Origin: CAYUJH01 sp964394585
GTDB lineage: Bacteria > Bacteroidota > Bacteroidia > Cytophagales > Flammeovirgaceae
DNA: 18,358 bases
Direction: 5' to 3'
NCBI GenBank assembly: GCA_964394585.1
Contig: CAYMYI010000089.1
Coordinates: 1 to 18,358 of the forward strand
The position numbers were made by a program, and so were the translations under genes. Numbering within the stretch: position 1 is the first letter of the stretch; every line of letters begins with the position of its first letter. Below the pieces are notes generated by a model. That model ran no database searches. It was not told where the DNA came from and saw nothing but the letters and a program-made list of their open reading frames with translations. Of this stretch, positions 1 through 8,300 are shown piece after piece.

Positions 1-90
1 AATCCATTATTCTAAATTAACCAAAAATTCCCATTCCTCTTAATTATAGGTATAGATAAAGCTGTAGAATGGTATCAAAAATCGGCAGAT

Positions 91-714
91 ATGGGACACC
101 CTGAAGCACAGCTTTCGTTAGGAAATTTGTACTTGAACGGAAAAGGAGTGGAAGAAGATAAAGAAAAAGGCATTGAGTTAATTCATAAAGCAGCAAACCA
201 AAATTACTCCTCCGCATTGTCTCGATTAGGGTATTTATATTACATGGGGGAAGTAGTTGAAGAAGACTATGATAAATCATTCCAGTTTACGAAAAAAGCC
301 GTTGAATATGATAACGATAATGTGGTGGCAATGGAAAACCTTGGTTATGATTATAAAAAGGGTGTGGGAACAGAAAAAGACTTTGTTTTGGCTAAAGAAT
401 ATTATATTAAAGCCATACAAACTGATAGCACTAGAACAGAAAATTATATTAGAATAGCTGAACTATACGAAATGGGAGGTTTTGGACTCGAAAAGAGTGA
501 TAGTTTGTACATTAGATATTGCCAATTGGCTGAAGACAGTGGAAACCAAAGGGGGAAGCGATTATTAGGAGATTTCTACAACTCAAAAGGCTATGATTAC
601 TTTATACAAGGGAATTATTCCCAAGCAAAGAGATATTTCAAACTTGCAAAGACAAAAGGGAACACGGTTGGTGAAAAAAATCTTGAGTACATGGAGATGA
701 AAGGTTATAAATAG
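91..714 (+). CDS. Sel1-repeat (SLR) protein, 5'-truncated
   Basis: From the first ATG this encodes 207 residues of alpha-helical Sel1-like repeats, which usually act as protein-interaction scaffolds. Repeat signatures are visible: AQLSLGNLYLNGKGV followed by an acidic stretch and a helix ending in KAANQ, then ALSRLGYLYYMGEVV, then AMENLGYDYKKGVGTEKD; the repeats degenerate towards the C-terminus. The true gene is probably longer. The same frame codes for DKAVEWYQKSADMG from about position 55 and supplies the missing half of the first repeat, but it meets a stop at 13-15 and has no ATG between that stop and 91. The ATG at 91 therefore lies inside a repeat and is an unlikely natural start. Either the gene is broken by a rearrangement or its beginning is missing from this sequence. 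No signal peptide can be assessed. The family call is firm; the start and whether the gene works are not. Confidence 0.7.
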   Translation: MGHPEAQLSLGNLYLNGKGVEEDKEKGIELIHKAANQNYSSALSRLGYLYYMGEVVEEDYDKSFQFTKKAVEYDNDNVVAMENLGYDYKKGVGTEKDFVLAKEYYIKAIQTDSTRTENYIRIAELYEMGGFGLEKSDSLYIRYCQLAEDSGNQRGKRLLGDFYNSKGYDYFIQGNYSQAKRYFKLAKTKGNTVGEKNLEYMEMKGYK

Positions 715-776
715 GATGCATCATTATATATTCGATGAAAAATGAATATTTCTTAGCAACAATGTCATTATGTTCG

Positions 777-786
777 CCCCCCCCCC
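777..786. repeat. Homopolymer run of ten C
   Basis: Ten consecutive C residues lie between the Sel1 gene stop and the terminator of the convergent BNR gene. It is outside any coding frame I accept, so slippage here would not shift a reading frame. It could also be a sequencing-length artefact. Confidence 0.9.
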
Positions 787-817
787 AATCCAAATTGGTT
801 ATGAATTACCCCTAACC

Positions 818-855
818 AAAAAAATCCCCTAATGAAACGATGTTCACTAGGGGAT
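818..855 (-). terminator. Rho-independent terminator of the BNR gene
   Basis: On the minus strand, 28 nt after the BNR stop codon, ATCCCCTA pairs with TAGGGGAT (8 bp). The stem continues, after one mismatch, with TGAA/TTCA around a 6-nt loop, and is followed by seven T (plus-strand A at 818-824). Orientation and distance suit the minus-strand gene. Confidence 0.85.
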
Positions 856-882
856 AATGGCTACAATTGTAGAGCCGAGGGG

Positions 883-3800
883 TTAATCGTCCATGCTTTT
901 TTTCAGATCGTCGAACTGAGTGGTCAATTCTTCAAAACGGTCGAGGGCATCTTTACCCGGTGTTTGCCCGTTCCCGCTTACCACATAATACAAATAGGCT
1001 ATCTGGTCGATGAGCATGGGCTGCATGTAAGTGCCGTCTTCGGTTTGGAGGGTTTTCAAAGTAGCCTCCAATGCTCGTAGTTTCGCTTGTTCAGCATCGG
1101 TAAGTGCCTTCTTTTTTGAGAGGTCTTTGTGTTGTTTTTGTAGGCTTTGCTCCATTTTTCGGGCTTCGGTTAGTAGAGCCACCACTTTGAGGGCAAGTTC
1201 TTCTTGCTTTTGTAAATCGGCGATGGTTAACCCAGAGGCTTCCATACGAGGGTCGAGCGTGAGTGTAAATGTTTGCTCTTGAGTTACTTCGCCTACAGAA
1301 AGGCGCGCCGTATATTGCCCCGGAGCTACCAAAGGGCCATTTTGAAACCGGTAACGTTCATTAGAATGCCAAGCGCCGGCGTGGGTCATATCCCAAGCGA
1401 AGCGGTGCAGCCCTTTGGTTGCCTTCAAACTCCGATCGATTACATAGAAACGTGTATTCATACCCATGCTTTCCACCATTTCGGCGATGGTTTCCTTGCT
1501 GGCATTGTTGCTAAAAAAGGTGTTGACCACTTCGCCCTGGGCGTTTAGAATTTCTAAGCGGATTGGAGAGGCTTGGTCGGCAGGTACATAGTAATCGAGC
1601 ATTACGGCAGGGCTAGGATAATCGGGTAAGGTAGTGCGCCGTATGTTAGGGTATTCGTACCGAGGGGTATCTTTTGGGGGGAATAGCACTGGCGTTTCTG
1701 CCAACTGATTGAAACTTTCTTGATACAGCGGGGTGAGGTTATCTACAATCCAAAAGCCGCGCCCCATGGTAGAGAGTACCAAATCGTCTCGATGGATTTG
1801 TATATCGGTGATGGGGGTAACCGGTAAGTTTTGTTGGAACGATTGCCACGTGTTGCCATCATCTTGCGAAATGAACAAGCCAAACTCAGTACCTGCATAC
1901 AGTAAGCCTTCGCGGTTTGGGTCTTCGCGGATTACACGGGTAGGATAATCAGCCGGAATTCCATTGCTTCCCGAGGTGAGCAATTGCCAGCTTTTCCCAT
2001 AGTTAGTCGTTTTATAGATGTAGGGTTTCCAATCGCCGAGTTGGTATCGCAATACCGCTACATAGGCTTTGGCGGCATCGTGTGGAGAGGGTTCCACTGC
2101 ATCGACTCTGCCTCCTGAGGGCATTTTTGGGGTTACATTTTGCCATGTGGCACCGCCATCTTGCGTAACGTGTACGGGACCATCGTTAGCCCCTACCCAA
2201 ATTACCCCTTTTTTCACGGTCGATTCGCGCAAGGCATAAATAGTGCTATAAAATTCTTCGCCGGTGATATCGCGGGTAATCGGCTCGCCGGAAATCACTT
2301 GCTTATCGGGTTCGAAGGCGGTTAAGTCTGGAGAGATAACCTCCCAGGTTTTGCCCTCGTCGGTGGATTTGTGCACAAACTGTGAAGCGTGGTAAATCAC
2401 ATTTGGGTCGTGTGGCGATACGTGGATAGGCGATACCCGCTGGAAGCGGAATTTTAAATCTTTCGGGTTATGCCCATACATATTGGCAGCGCCTACATCG
2501 TATCGTTTTTCCACACCGGTGCGCTTATCGAATACGCTAAAACGCCCTTTGCAATTGGAATACACAATATTGGGGTCGCCGGGTTTCGGAACAGCTGGGC
2601 CGGTTTCGCAGCCGCCCGTGTTGATAATCCACCCGACTTCAGAGGCTTGAATGGCTCCTGGTGCCCGGCTTGGCACGGCAATAGTCGAATAATTATCTTG
2701 CTGCCCTCCGTAGAGCCAATAGGGGTATTGGTCATCTACTTCCACTTGGTAAATTTCTGCTGTTGGTTGGTTGAATTGGGTCGACCAAGTTTTGCCGCCG
2801 TTTTGGGTAACATTTGCACCTCCATCGTTCGATTGGATAAAAATATCTGGGTTGTTCGGGTTAATCCACATATCGTGATTATCGCCGTGCGGCGAACTGA
2901 TTCGCTTCCATTCTCTGCCTCCATCGGTCGATTTGTAGTAGCCCGTAGCAAGTACATACACAATATTCGGATTCGTTGGGTCTACGTCGATATTTGTGTA
3001 ATAAAATGGGCGCGTCCGCAATCCTTCGTAATTGGAAAGGTGTTCAAACGAATAGCCTTGGTCGTAAGAAACATAGACGCCGCCTTCGTCGCCGGGCGCT
3101 TCTACGAGTGCATACAAAATCTTAGAGTCGGCAGGGCAAACAGCCAAATCAATTTTCCCGATAAGCCCAGTAGGTAGTCCGCGCGAAAGTTTTTGCCAGG
3201 TTTTTCCCGCATCTACCGATTTGTAAATTCCTCCTTCTTCTTGTGAGCCTCCACTGATGATAGTCCACGGTTTTCGCTCGGCTTTCCATGCGCTAGCGTA
3301 CACTACATCGGGGTTGCCGGGCAAGAATTCCACATCGGTAAACCCAACTTTATCGGAAATGAAGAGTACTTTTTCCCAGGTTTTGCCGCCATTGGTCGTT
3401 TTAAACACCCCACGTTCAGGGTTTGCCTGAAACGGCTGCCCTATAGCTGCCACATATACTATGTTATGGTTCTGAGGATGAATTTCTACCGCTCCGATTT
3501 GCCCAACCTTTTCAAGGCCAATAAACTCCCACGACTTCCCCGCATTTACCGATTTATACATGCCTTTTCCTACAATTACGTTACTACGCAGGCCATCAGA
3601 CCCGGTGCCTACGTACACAATGTTAGGGTCGTTTTGAGCCACGCGAATTGCCCCGATAGAAGGTGTGGCAAAGTATCCATCCGAAACGTTATTCCATGTA
3701 ATGCCATAGTCAGTAGTTTTCCAGACGCCACCGCCCGTAGCGCCCATGTAATAGGTGGAAGGTTGACTTGCCACGCCAGCAACGGCGGTAACACGCCCCC

Positions 3801-3912
3801 CGCGAAGAGGGCCTACATTTCGGTATTGGAAAATATCGAACACAGATTGGGCAACGCTACTGACGGATAGTAACAGCAGCCCTGTTAAAAAAATAATGTG
3901 TGGTTTTTTCAT
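883..3912 (-). CDS. Secreted BNR/Asp-box beta-propeller protein (VPS10/sortilin-like glycosyl hydrolase family)
   Basis: A 1009-residue exported protein. I chose the ATG at 3912 rather than the in-frame one at 3957 because it begins directly with a signal peptide: MKKP, a hydrophobic core IIFLTGLLLLSV, and a likely cleavage after SSVA before QSVF. The mature protein carries about eleven Asp-box motifs of the S/T-x-D/N-x-G-x-T/S-W type, for example TTDYGITW near residue 67, SVNAGKSW near 121, TTNGGKTW near 172, SVDAGKTW near 232 and TQNGGKTW near 369, with four more in the second half ending at SQDDGNTW. This pattern is typical of the VPS10/sortilin-like and WD40/YVTN/BNR family common in Bacteroidota, often annotated as glycosyl hydrolase without a proven substrate. 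A C-terminal beta domain and a lysine/glutamate-rich helical tail follow. No type IX sorting domain is visible. It is transcribed alone and ends at its own terminator. The specific function is unknown. Confidence 0.88.
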   Translation of the reverse strand: MKKPHIIFLTGLLLLSVSSVAQSVFDIFQYRNVGPLRGGRVTAVAGVASQPSTYYMGATGGGVWKTTDYGITWNNVSDGYFATPSIGAIRVAQNDPNIVYVGTGSDGLRSNVIVGKGMYKSVNAGKSWEFIGLEKVGQIGAVEIHPQNHNIVYVAAIGQPFQANPERGVFKTTNGGKTWEKVLFISDKVGFTDVEFLPGNPDVVYASAWKAERKPWTIISGGSQEEGGIYKSVDAGKTWQKLSRGLPTGLIGKIDLAVCPADSKILYALVEAPGDEGGVYVSYDQGYSFEHLSNYEGLRTRPFYYTNIDVDPTNPNIVYVLATGYYKSTDGGREWKRISSPHGDNHDMWINPNNPDIFIQSNDGGANVTQNGGKTWSTQFNQPTAEIYQVEVDDQYPYWLYGGQQDNYSTIAVPSRAPGAIQASEVGWIINTGGCETGPAVPKPGDPNIVYSNCKGRFSVFDKRTGVEKRYDVGAANMYGHNPKDLKFRFQRVSPIHVSPHDPNVIYHASQFVHKSTDEGKTWEVISPDLTAFEPDKQVISGEPITRDITGEEFYSTIYALRESTVKKGVIWVGANDGPVHVTQDGGATWQNVTPKMPSGGRVDAVEPSPHDAAKAYVAVLRYQLGDWKPYIYKTTNYGKSWQLLTSGSNGIPADYPTRVIREDPNREGLLYAGTEFGLFISQDDGNTWQSFQQNLPVTPITDIQIHRDDLVLSTMGRGFWIVDNLTPLYQESFNQLAETPVLFPPKDTPRYEYPNIRRTTLPDYPSPAVMLDYYVPADQASPIRLEILNAQGEVVNTFFSNNASKETIAEMVESMGMNTRFYVIDRSLKATKGLHRFAWDMTHAGAWHSNERYRFQNGPLVAPGQYTARLSVGEVTQEQTFTLTLDPRMEASGLTIADLQKQEELALKVVALLTEARKMEQSLQKQHKDLSKKKALTDAEQAKLRALEATLKTLQTEDGTYMQPMLIDQIAYLYYVVSGNGQTPGKDALDRFEELTTQFDDLKKSMDD

Positions 3913-3925
3913 AATACAGTGTATT
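3913..3925. promoter_or_regulatory. Palindrome adjoining the BNR start codon
   Basis: AATACA-G-TGTATT is a perfect 6-1-6 inverted repeat directly upstream of the BNR gene start. It may be an operator or only an AT-rich coincidence; no known regulator site is recognised. Confidence 0.3.
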
Positions 3926-3956
3926 GAATTAATGATGTGAGAACAAGTGTTGCCCA

Positions 3957-3972
3957 TTTCTTTATAAAGAAA
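3957..3972. promoter_or_regulatory. 16-bp perfect palindrome in the divergent BNR/asparaginase spacer
   Basis: TTTCTTTATAAAGAAA is a perfect 16-bp palindrome 45 bp upstream of the BNR start and 170 bp upstream of the asparaginase-like start. Its symmetry and its place between divergent genes suit a dimeric repressor operator. No regulator gene is nearby and no clear -33/-7 promoter was found here. Confidence 0.35.
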
Positions 3973-4142
3973 GAGATGAAAACAACCGTGAGTATAACGA
4001 ATTTACGCCTTTTGCAGGGGGATTCCATAGAAATCTGGTTTTTCCGTAGTTCATCAAAATTTTATCCCCGATTCTTGGCTGAAAATTGCCCGCCTGTGAG
4101 CGAACTGGTTATTTTGCAACATCACCTTAACCCATTGGCACG

Positions 4143-4640
4143 ATGAGTATTCGCATTATTGTAACCGGAGGTACTTTTGATAAACACTACGACGAAATCC
4201 AAGGCGAACTTACCTTCCGAGAGAGCTATCTCCCTCAAATCTTGAAAACGGTGCGATGCACCCTGCCCATTGCTTTAGAGCTTAACCAGCTGATTGATAG
4301 CTTGCACATGGACGAGAACAAACGTAGGCAAATACTCCTTTCCTGCGAAAATGCACCCGAAGAGCGGGTAATTGTAACGCATGGTACCGATACCATGTCG
4401 ACCACGGCGCGTATGCTCGGGAGGGCGAAGCTAAACCGAACTATCGTACTTACCGGCGCAATGGTGCCTTATGCCGTGCTAGGTTCTGATGCCGTTTTTA
4501 ACCTTGGGTGTAGTATCACGGCTGTACAAACACTCCCGCATGGGGTATATATCGTAATGAACGGCCAGGTTTTTACGTGGGATAACGTGCGGAAAAATCG
4601 AGAATTGGGCATCTTTGAAACCTTCCCAAAAGATAGCTAG
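4143..4640 (+). CDS. Single-domain asparaginase-like protein
   Basis: A 165-residue protein matching only the N-terminal catalytic domain of the L-asparaginase family, whose full-length members have about 330 residues. Visible family motifs are TGGTFD (8-13, with the nucleophile-type Thr11), HGTDTM (80-85, with the Thr82-Asp83 pair) and VLTGAMVP (102-109). By eye, VMNGQVFTWDNVRK aligns with the segment of E. coli asparaginase II that carries its catalytic lysine, which places Lys151 in that role. The main catalytic residues therefore seem present while the C-terminal domain is absent, and the frame ends in a clean TAG with no domain remnant after it, so this is not an obvious recent truncation. 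Hydrolysis of asparagine or a related amide is likely but the substrate is uncertain. It stands alone on the plus strand, divergent from the BNR gene. Confidence 0.8.
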   Translation: MSIRIIVTGGTFDKHYDEIQGELTFRESYLPQILKTVRCTLPIALELNQLIDSLHMDENKRRQILLSCENAPEERVIVTHGTDTMSTTARMLGRAKLNRTIVLTGAMVPYAVLGSDAVFNLGCSITAVQTLPHGVYIVMNGQVFTWDNVRKNRELGIFETFPKDS

Positions 4641-4747
4641 CCCTTTTAAAACTGCCGATATGACATTAAATTGCTTGTAGCAAACAATAAAAGAGACATA
4701 TTGTCATTATTTTTCTATTTTTAATTGCATTTTGTCGGAAAAATCGC

Positions 4748-4819
4748 AGTGGCACATGGCTTGCAAATTTTTGAGTGAAAATCAATTATTCACTTAAACT
4801 CAAACTAAGCCATGTCACT
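4748..4819 (+). promoter_or_regulatory. Start-codon-sequestering leader structure of hsp20 (candidate RNA thermometer)
   Basis: The leader can fold so that ACATGGCTT (4754-4762) pairs with AAGCCATGT (4807-4815), a 9-bp helix that contains the hsp20 ATG. Beyond a 2-nt bulge, AGTG (4748-4751) pairs with CACT (4816-4819). Inside, AGTGAA (4774-4779) pairs with TTCACT (4789-4794) around a 9-nt loop, and TTG/CAA (4771-4773, 4801-4803) extends it. Small heat-shock genes are well-known targets of RNA thermometers such as ROSE and FourU; this does not match those consensus sequences. It could instead be a DNA operator. Confidence 0.5.
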
Positions 4820-5231
4820 AATTAAATGGAACAATCACAATGATTTACTCCCTGGCTTTGCAGGATTTGTAGATCGCTTTTTCGAAGATTTCGGTACTGA
4901 TTTTTACCGCTCTACGCCTGCGGTGAACATTTCTGAAACCGACGATGCTTACACGCTTGAAGTGGCTGCCCCTGGTTTGAAACGCGACGATTTCCAAATC
5001 AACCTCGACCACAACGTTTTGACCATCGCGGCAGAACAAAAAACAGAAAACGAAGAAAAGAAAGAAAATTACAAACGGCGTGAGTTTGCGTATACTTCTT
5101 TCAAGCGCTCTTTCACCTTGCCCAATGCGGCCGATGTAGAAGGAATTGAAGCCAAATACGAAGATGGTGTACTGCACATCACGCTTCCTAAAAAAGAGGA
5201 AACTAAGCCACGTACTATTGAAATCCGATAG
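4812..5231 (+). CDS. hsp20: Small heat-shock protein, Hsp20/alpha-crystallin family
   Basis: A 139-residue cytosolic ATP-independent chaperone that holds unfolding proteins. A short N-terminal arm (about 1-35) is followed by the alpha-crystallin domain starting at PAVNISETDDAYTLEVAAPG and ending in the family signature EAKYEDGVLHITLPK (113-127). The C-terminal I-x-I type anchor is IEI at 136-138, used by the family for oligomer assembly. Length is normal. The ATG at 4812 fits the family start (MSLIKWN). The gene is monocistronic: 171 nt separate it from the asparaginase-like gene and a terminator follows 35 nt after the stop. The leader can pair with the start codon, suggesting temperature-dependent translation. 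No CIRCE element is seen upstream. Confidence 0.95.
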   Translation: MSLIKWNNHNDLLPGFAGFVDRFFEDFGTDFYRSTPAVNISETDDAYTLEVAAPGLKRDDFQINLDHNVLTIAAEQKTENEEKKENYKRREFAYTSFKRSFTLPNAADVEGIEAKYEDGVLHITLPKKEETKPRTIEIR

Positions 5232-5265
5232 CCAATCGGGATAAAGCAAATTGCTAGGAGTGTTT

Positions 5266-5305
5266 GGAGAGCACCTCGAATAATCGGGGTGGCTCCCTTT
5301 TTTTT
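5266..5305 (+). terminator. Rho-independent terminator of hsp20
   Basis: GGAG and CACCTCG (5266-5278) pair with CGGGGTG and CTCC (5285-5296), with a small internal bulge and one G-U pair, around an AATAAT loop. Eight T follow (5298-5305). The T run is only on the plus-strand side, so it serves hsp20 and not the convergent TIR gene, whose stop is 3 nt further on. Confidence 0.8.
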
Positions 5306-5307
5306 GC

Positions 5308-8300
5308 TCACTCGGCAAGGGCTACTACCCGAAAGCCGGTAACCTGCCTTCGGCTGTTGTTTTTGTGAGTTTCTTGAAAGAAATTAGGATACCCTCGCTG
5401 CTCGCTTTGCCAATGCCCTCCGAGTTCCGGGCTGCTCAGGCCCAAGGAGTTGCCTTGGTCTGCCCAGCACCATTCGCTCACATTCCCTAACATATCGAAC
5501 AAGCTGTATTGGTTCGGCTTCATTTCTTTCGCTGCATGAATGTTCGTATTCGAATTATCTTTTAGCCACGCCACCTCCATAAGCTCACCATCTGAAAGCT
5601 GTGTGTGGTCGGCTACAGCCTGTTTCCATTCTCGAACACGGGGCAAGCGATATCCATTTTGATTGGAGCGAAGCTGCACATTCACATCGTTTTTATCGCG
5701 TGGGTTTTCATACAGATAAATTCCTCCATCGTACTGATATGCAGGTGTTTTCTTCTGTATTTTACTGAGCCAATTACAGTAGTTCACAGCATCGAAAACG
5801 GTTACATACACCACAGGCTGTTCTTCATCTTTACTAAAACGGGCACTTGCCCGCGATTTAATTTGGTTAGCATAGATATATAGATTCCACTGCGCAATGG
5901 TTACTTCTGTTTCTCCAAACTGTAAGTTTGTGCCTGGTACATTACGAAATTTACCATAATACTTTTGGCGTAAATAGTTGAGGTAAGGTCTGCCTGTTAG
6001 GGCGGTAATATAGTTGCGAATATTCGCTCGGGAAGGGTTTCGGTCTATTTGTAATGTGGGGCGCACGAGGCGTTTGGCTAGGTTAGCAATTTCAACACAG
6101 CGTAAATCTACATAGCTGGTAAAGTCGAAATCAGGAGCATGGCTGTAGATAAACAGAATTTCGCAGTAGGCTTCTGCCACAAGGCGGTTGGCTTCTGGTG
6201 AAATAGGCCGAAGCTTGCTAAGTTGTTCAATGGCTTTTTCGTATTGAGCCTTCGAACGATGCTCGCGAATTACTCCGTTCACTACCGACCTGATGCGTTC
6301 TAAATTTGCCGCCCGGTTTGAGCTAACCAGGGTTACAATGCGCTTATCGCGCTCGTCAATAGCATCCCAAAGGCTTTGGAGAGAGTCGTAAGCACTTTGC
6401 AACGAATCTGCCCTTGCTTGGGCAACAATTCGTAAGGAATTTGCCTTACTTTGTTCATTTTTTAACGAATCGCTTTTCTGTTCTAACGATTGCGTTAGTT
6501 TAATCTCTGTGCGATATTTTATCCCGCTAATTGCTCCAAAAATAGCCGCCACGATAAACATTACACTTGCCATTGCCAGTACGCCGCGCAATATCCGAAT
6601 CCGCTTTTTTTCTTTCCGCTTAGAAAACTCGTACACCCGTTTACTTTCTTCAATAAAACGGTGTTGTAGGTTGGTAGGTGGGGGGTCTTTATCTTCGGCA
6701 GTCGCTTTTTCTATCCATGCCTCGGCAGATACCAACGAGGAGGGGTTGAGCAAGAAATCTTCGTGGCTGTGGTTATTCTCCCAATCGAGGGCTTTTTGTT
6801 GCCATTTCACGTGCTTTTCGAGGTACTCTCTATCGGTATTGAGGAGTACCTGCAGGTTTTGAAAGGCTTTTTCGATGTCTAAATCGTGAAAGTTAATCCA
6901 TTCAATATGTTGATATTCTTCAGGAACTTTCGCATCGTAATCTTTTGCAGGCCGCCAAAGGATGGGTATAAACCGTTTGTGGTGTTGGGCAGCATGTTGT
7001 AGTTCTTTTTCGCAAAAGCCCGATTGGAGCGCATCGGGGGAAATGATGAACACAAAATTGTGAGAGGCTTCGATACCTCGTAGAATTTCTTGGTAGAAAT
7101 TTGTGCCTGAAGCAATGCTTTCTTGGTCAAACCATGTAAAAAAGCTGGCTTCTTGTAGCCGTCGGTTTAGTTTGCGGGCAAAGTCAGCATCGCGCCGCGA
7201 GTACGAAATGAATACTTCGGGTGGGTGCAACCCTCGGCTTTGAGCGCTTACATTGATGAAGTGCCGATGCAAATCGGTTGGGGGGTGCGTTTCTTCTTCG
7301 TCGTGTTCTTGAAGCCACGCTAGGGCAGTATCTAAATTATGCCCCGATAACAAAAACGTTGGCTGATGTTTCCGTTGCCATAGAATTGCCTGTACAAGCA
7401 ATACTTTATGCTGATGGTAATATAGTTGGTTGCGGCGTAAAATGCGTAAAATATCGTCGATGTCGCGTTCAATATCCGTTTTACCGAACTCATCGATATT
7501 GCCTTCCACGTTATCGGTAAAGTCGACAGGACGTATCGCCAATAGTTGGCTTATCGCTTCTTCGGCTTCTTCTACAGCGGGCATTTCGTAATAGCTGATG
7601 ATGCCCACTTTGAGCGGGATAATGCGTTTATGCAACGACTGCGCATACTGCAACGCCTCGATACAATGGGCAGAGGCTAGGGAATCTTCTGAGAGAAGAA
7701 ACAGAAAGTTATCGGCTCGTTCAATGCCTTTTCGCTGTTCGCCGTCGAGCTGGGTGTCTTCTGCCGCAGCACCGCGCCATGTAGTAATGGCATGGTAGGC
7801 GAGTGAGTCGTCAATCGTTTGTAAAATAGGCTGATTTGCTGTGTGGTACGCCAAGTACACATCGGTCATCTGATGGAAGGCATTTTGCTTCGAAGCACAG
7901 ATGAAGTTGGCATGTAAACGAGAAGGTTCGCACGGGACTGTGCCCCCTTTAAACTCGGTAAGTAACCACTCTTCGGCGAGTTGACGTTCTTCTCCTACGA
8001 GCAGAAATTGTTCTTTATTTTGCGTTTCGTGTAGCCAATCGTACCCTCGGTTCAAATAGTCGGTATGTTGCCATACGTATTCGTATTCGCGCTGAGAGGT
8101 ATCGAGCAGTTTTTTTACACAGCTCTCTAGGGTTTCGTCGGTACTCCAACAAATCGGGCATTGCCACTCTTTTAAAAAATCAATAGATTCATGTTCGGGC
8201 CAATGGTTTTCGTAGCCTTCTTTCCAAGCAACCAACGCTGAGATATCTTGCGCAGCTTCAAGAGCATATACCCAATCGCGCTCGCTGATTAGAAGAAAGG

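Noticed and set aside
2470..3177. 235-codon plus-strand open frame
   Set aside because: It lies wholly antisense within the Asp-box protein gene, whose repeated motifs give long open antisense frames; no recognisable domain or start context.
3913..3957. Upstream in-frame ATG (3957) for the BNR gene
   Set aside because: It would put 15 polar residues before a clear signal peptide; the ATG at 3912 starts the signal peptide directly.
4700..4734. TTG (4701) and GCATTTTG (4727-4734) as the hsp20 promoter
   Set aside because: The TA of TAnnTTTG is replaced by GC, and the spacing (23 nt) is loose; not good enough to list, although a start near 4741 would suit the leader structure.
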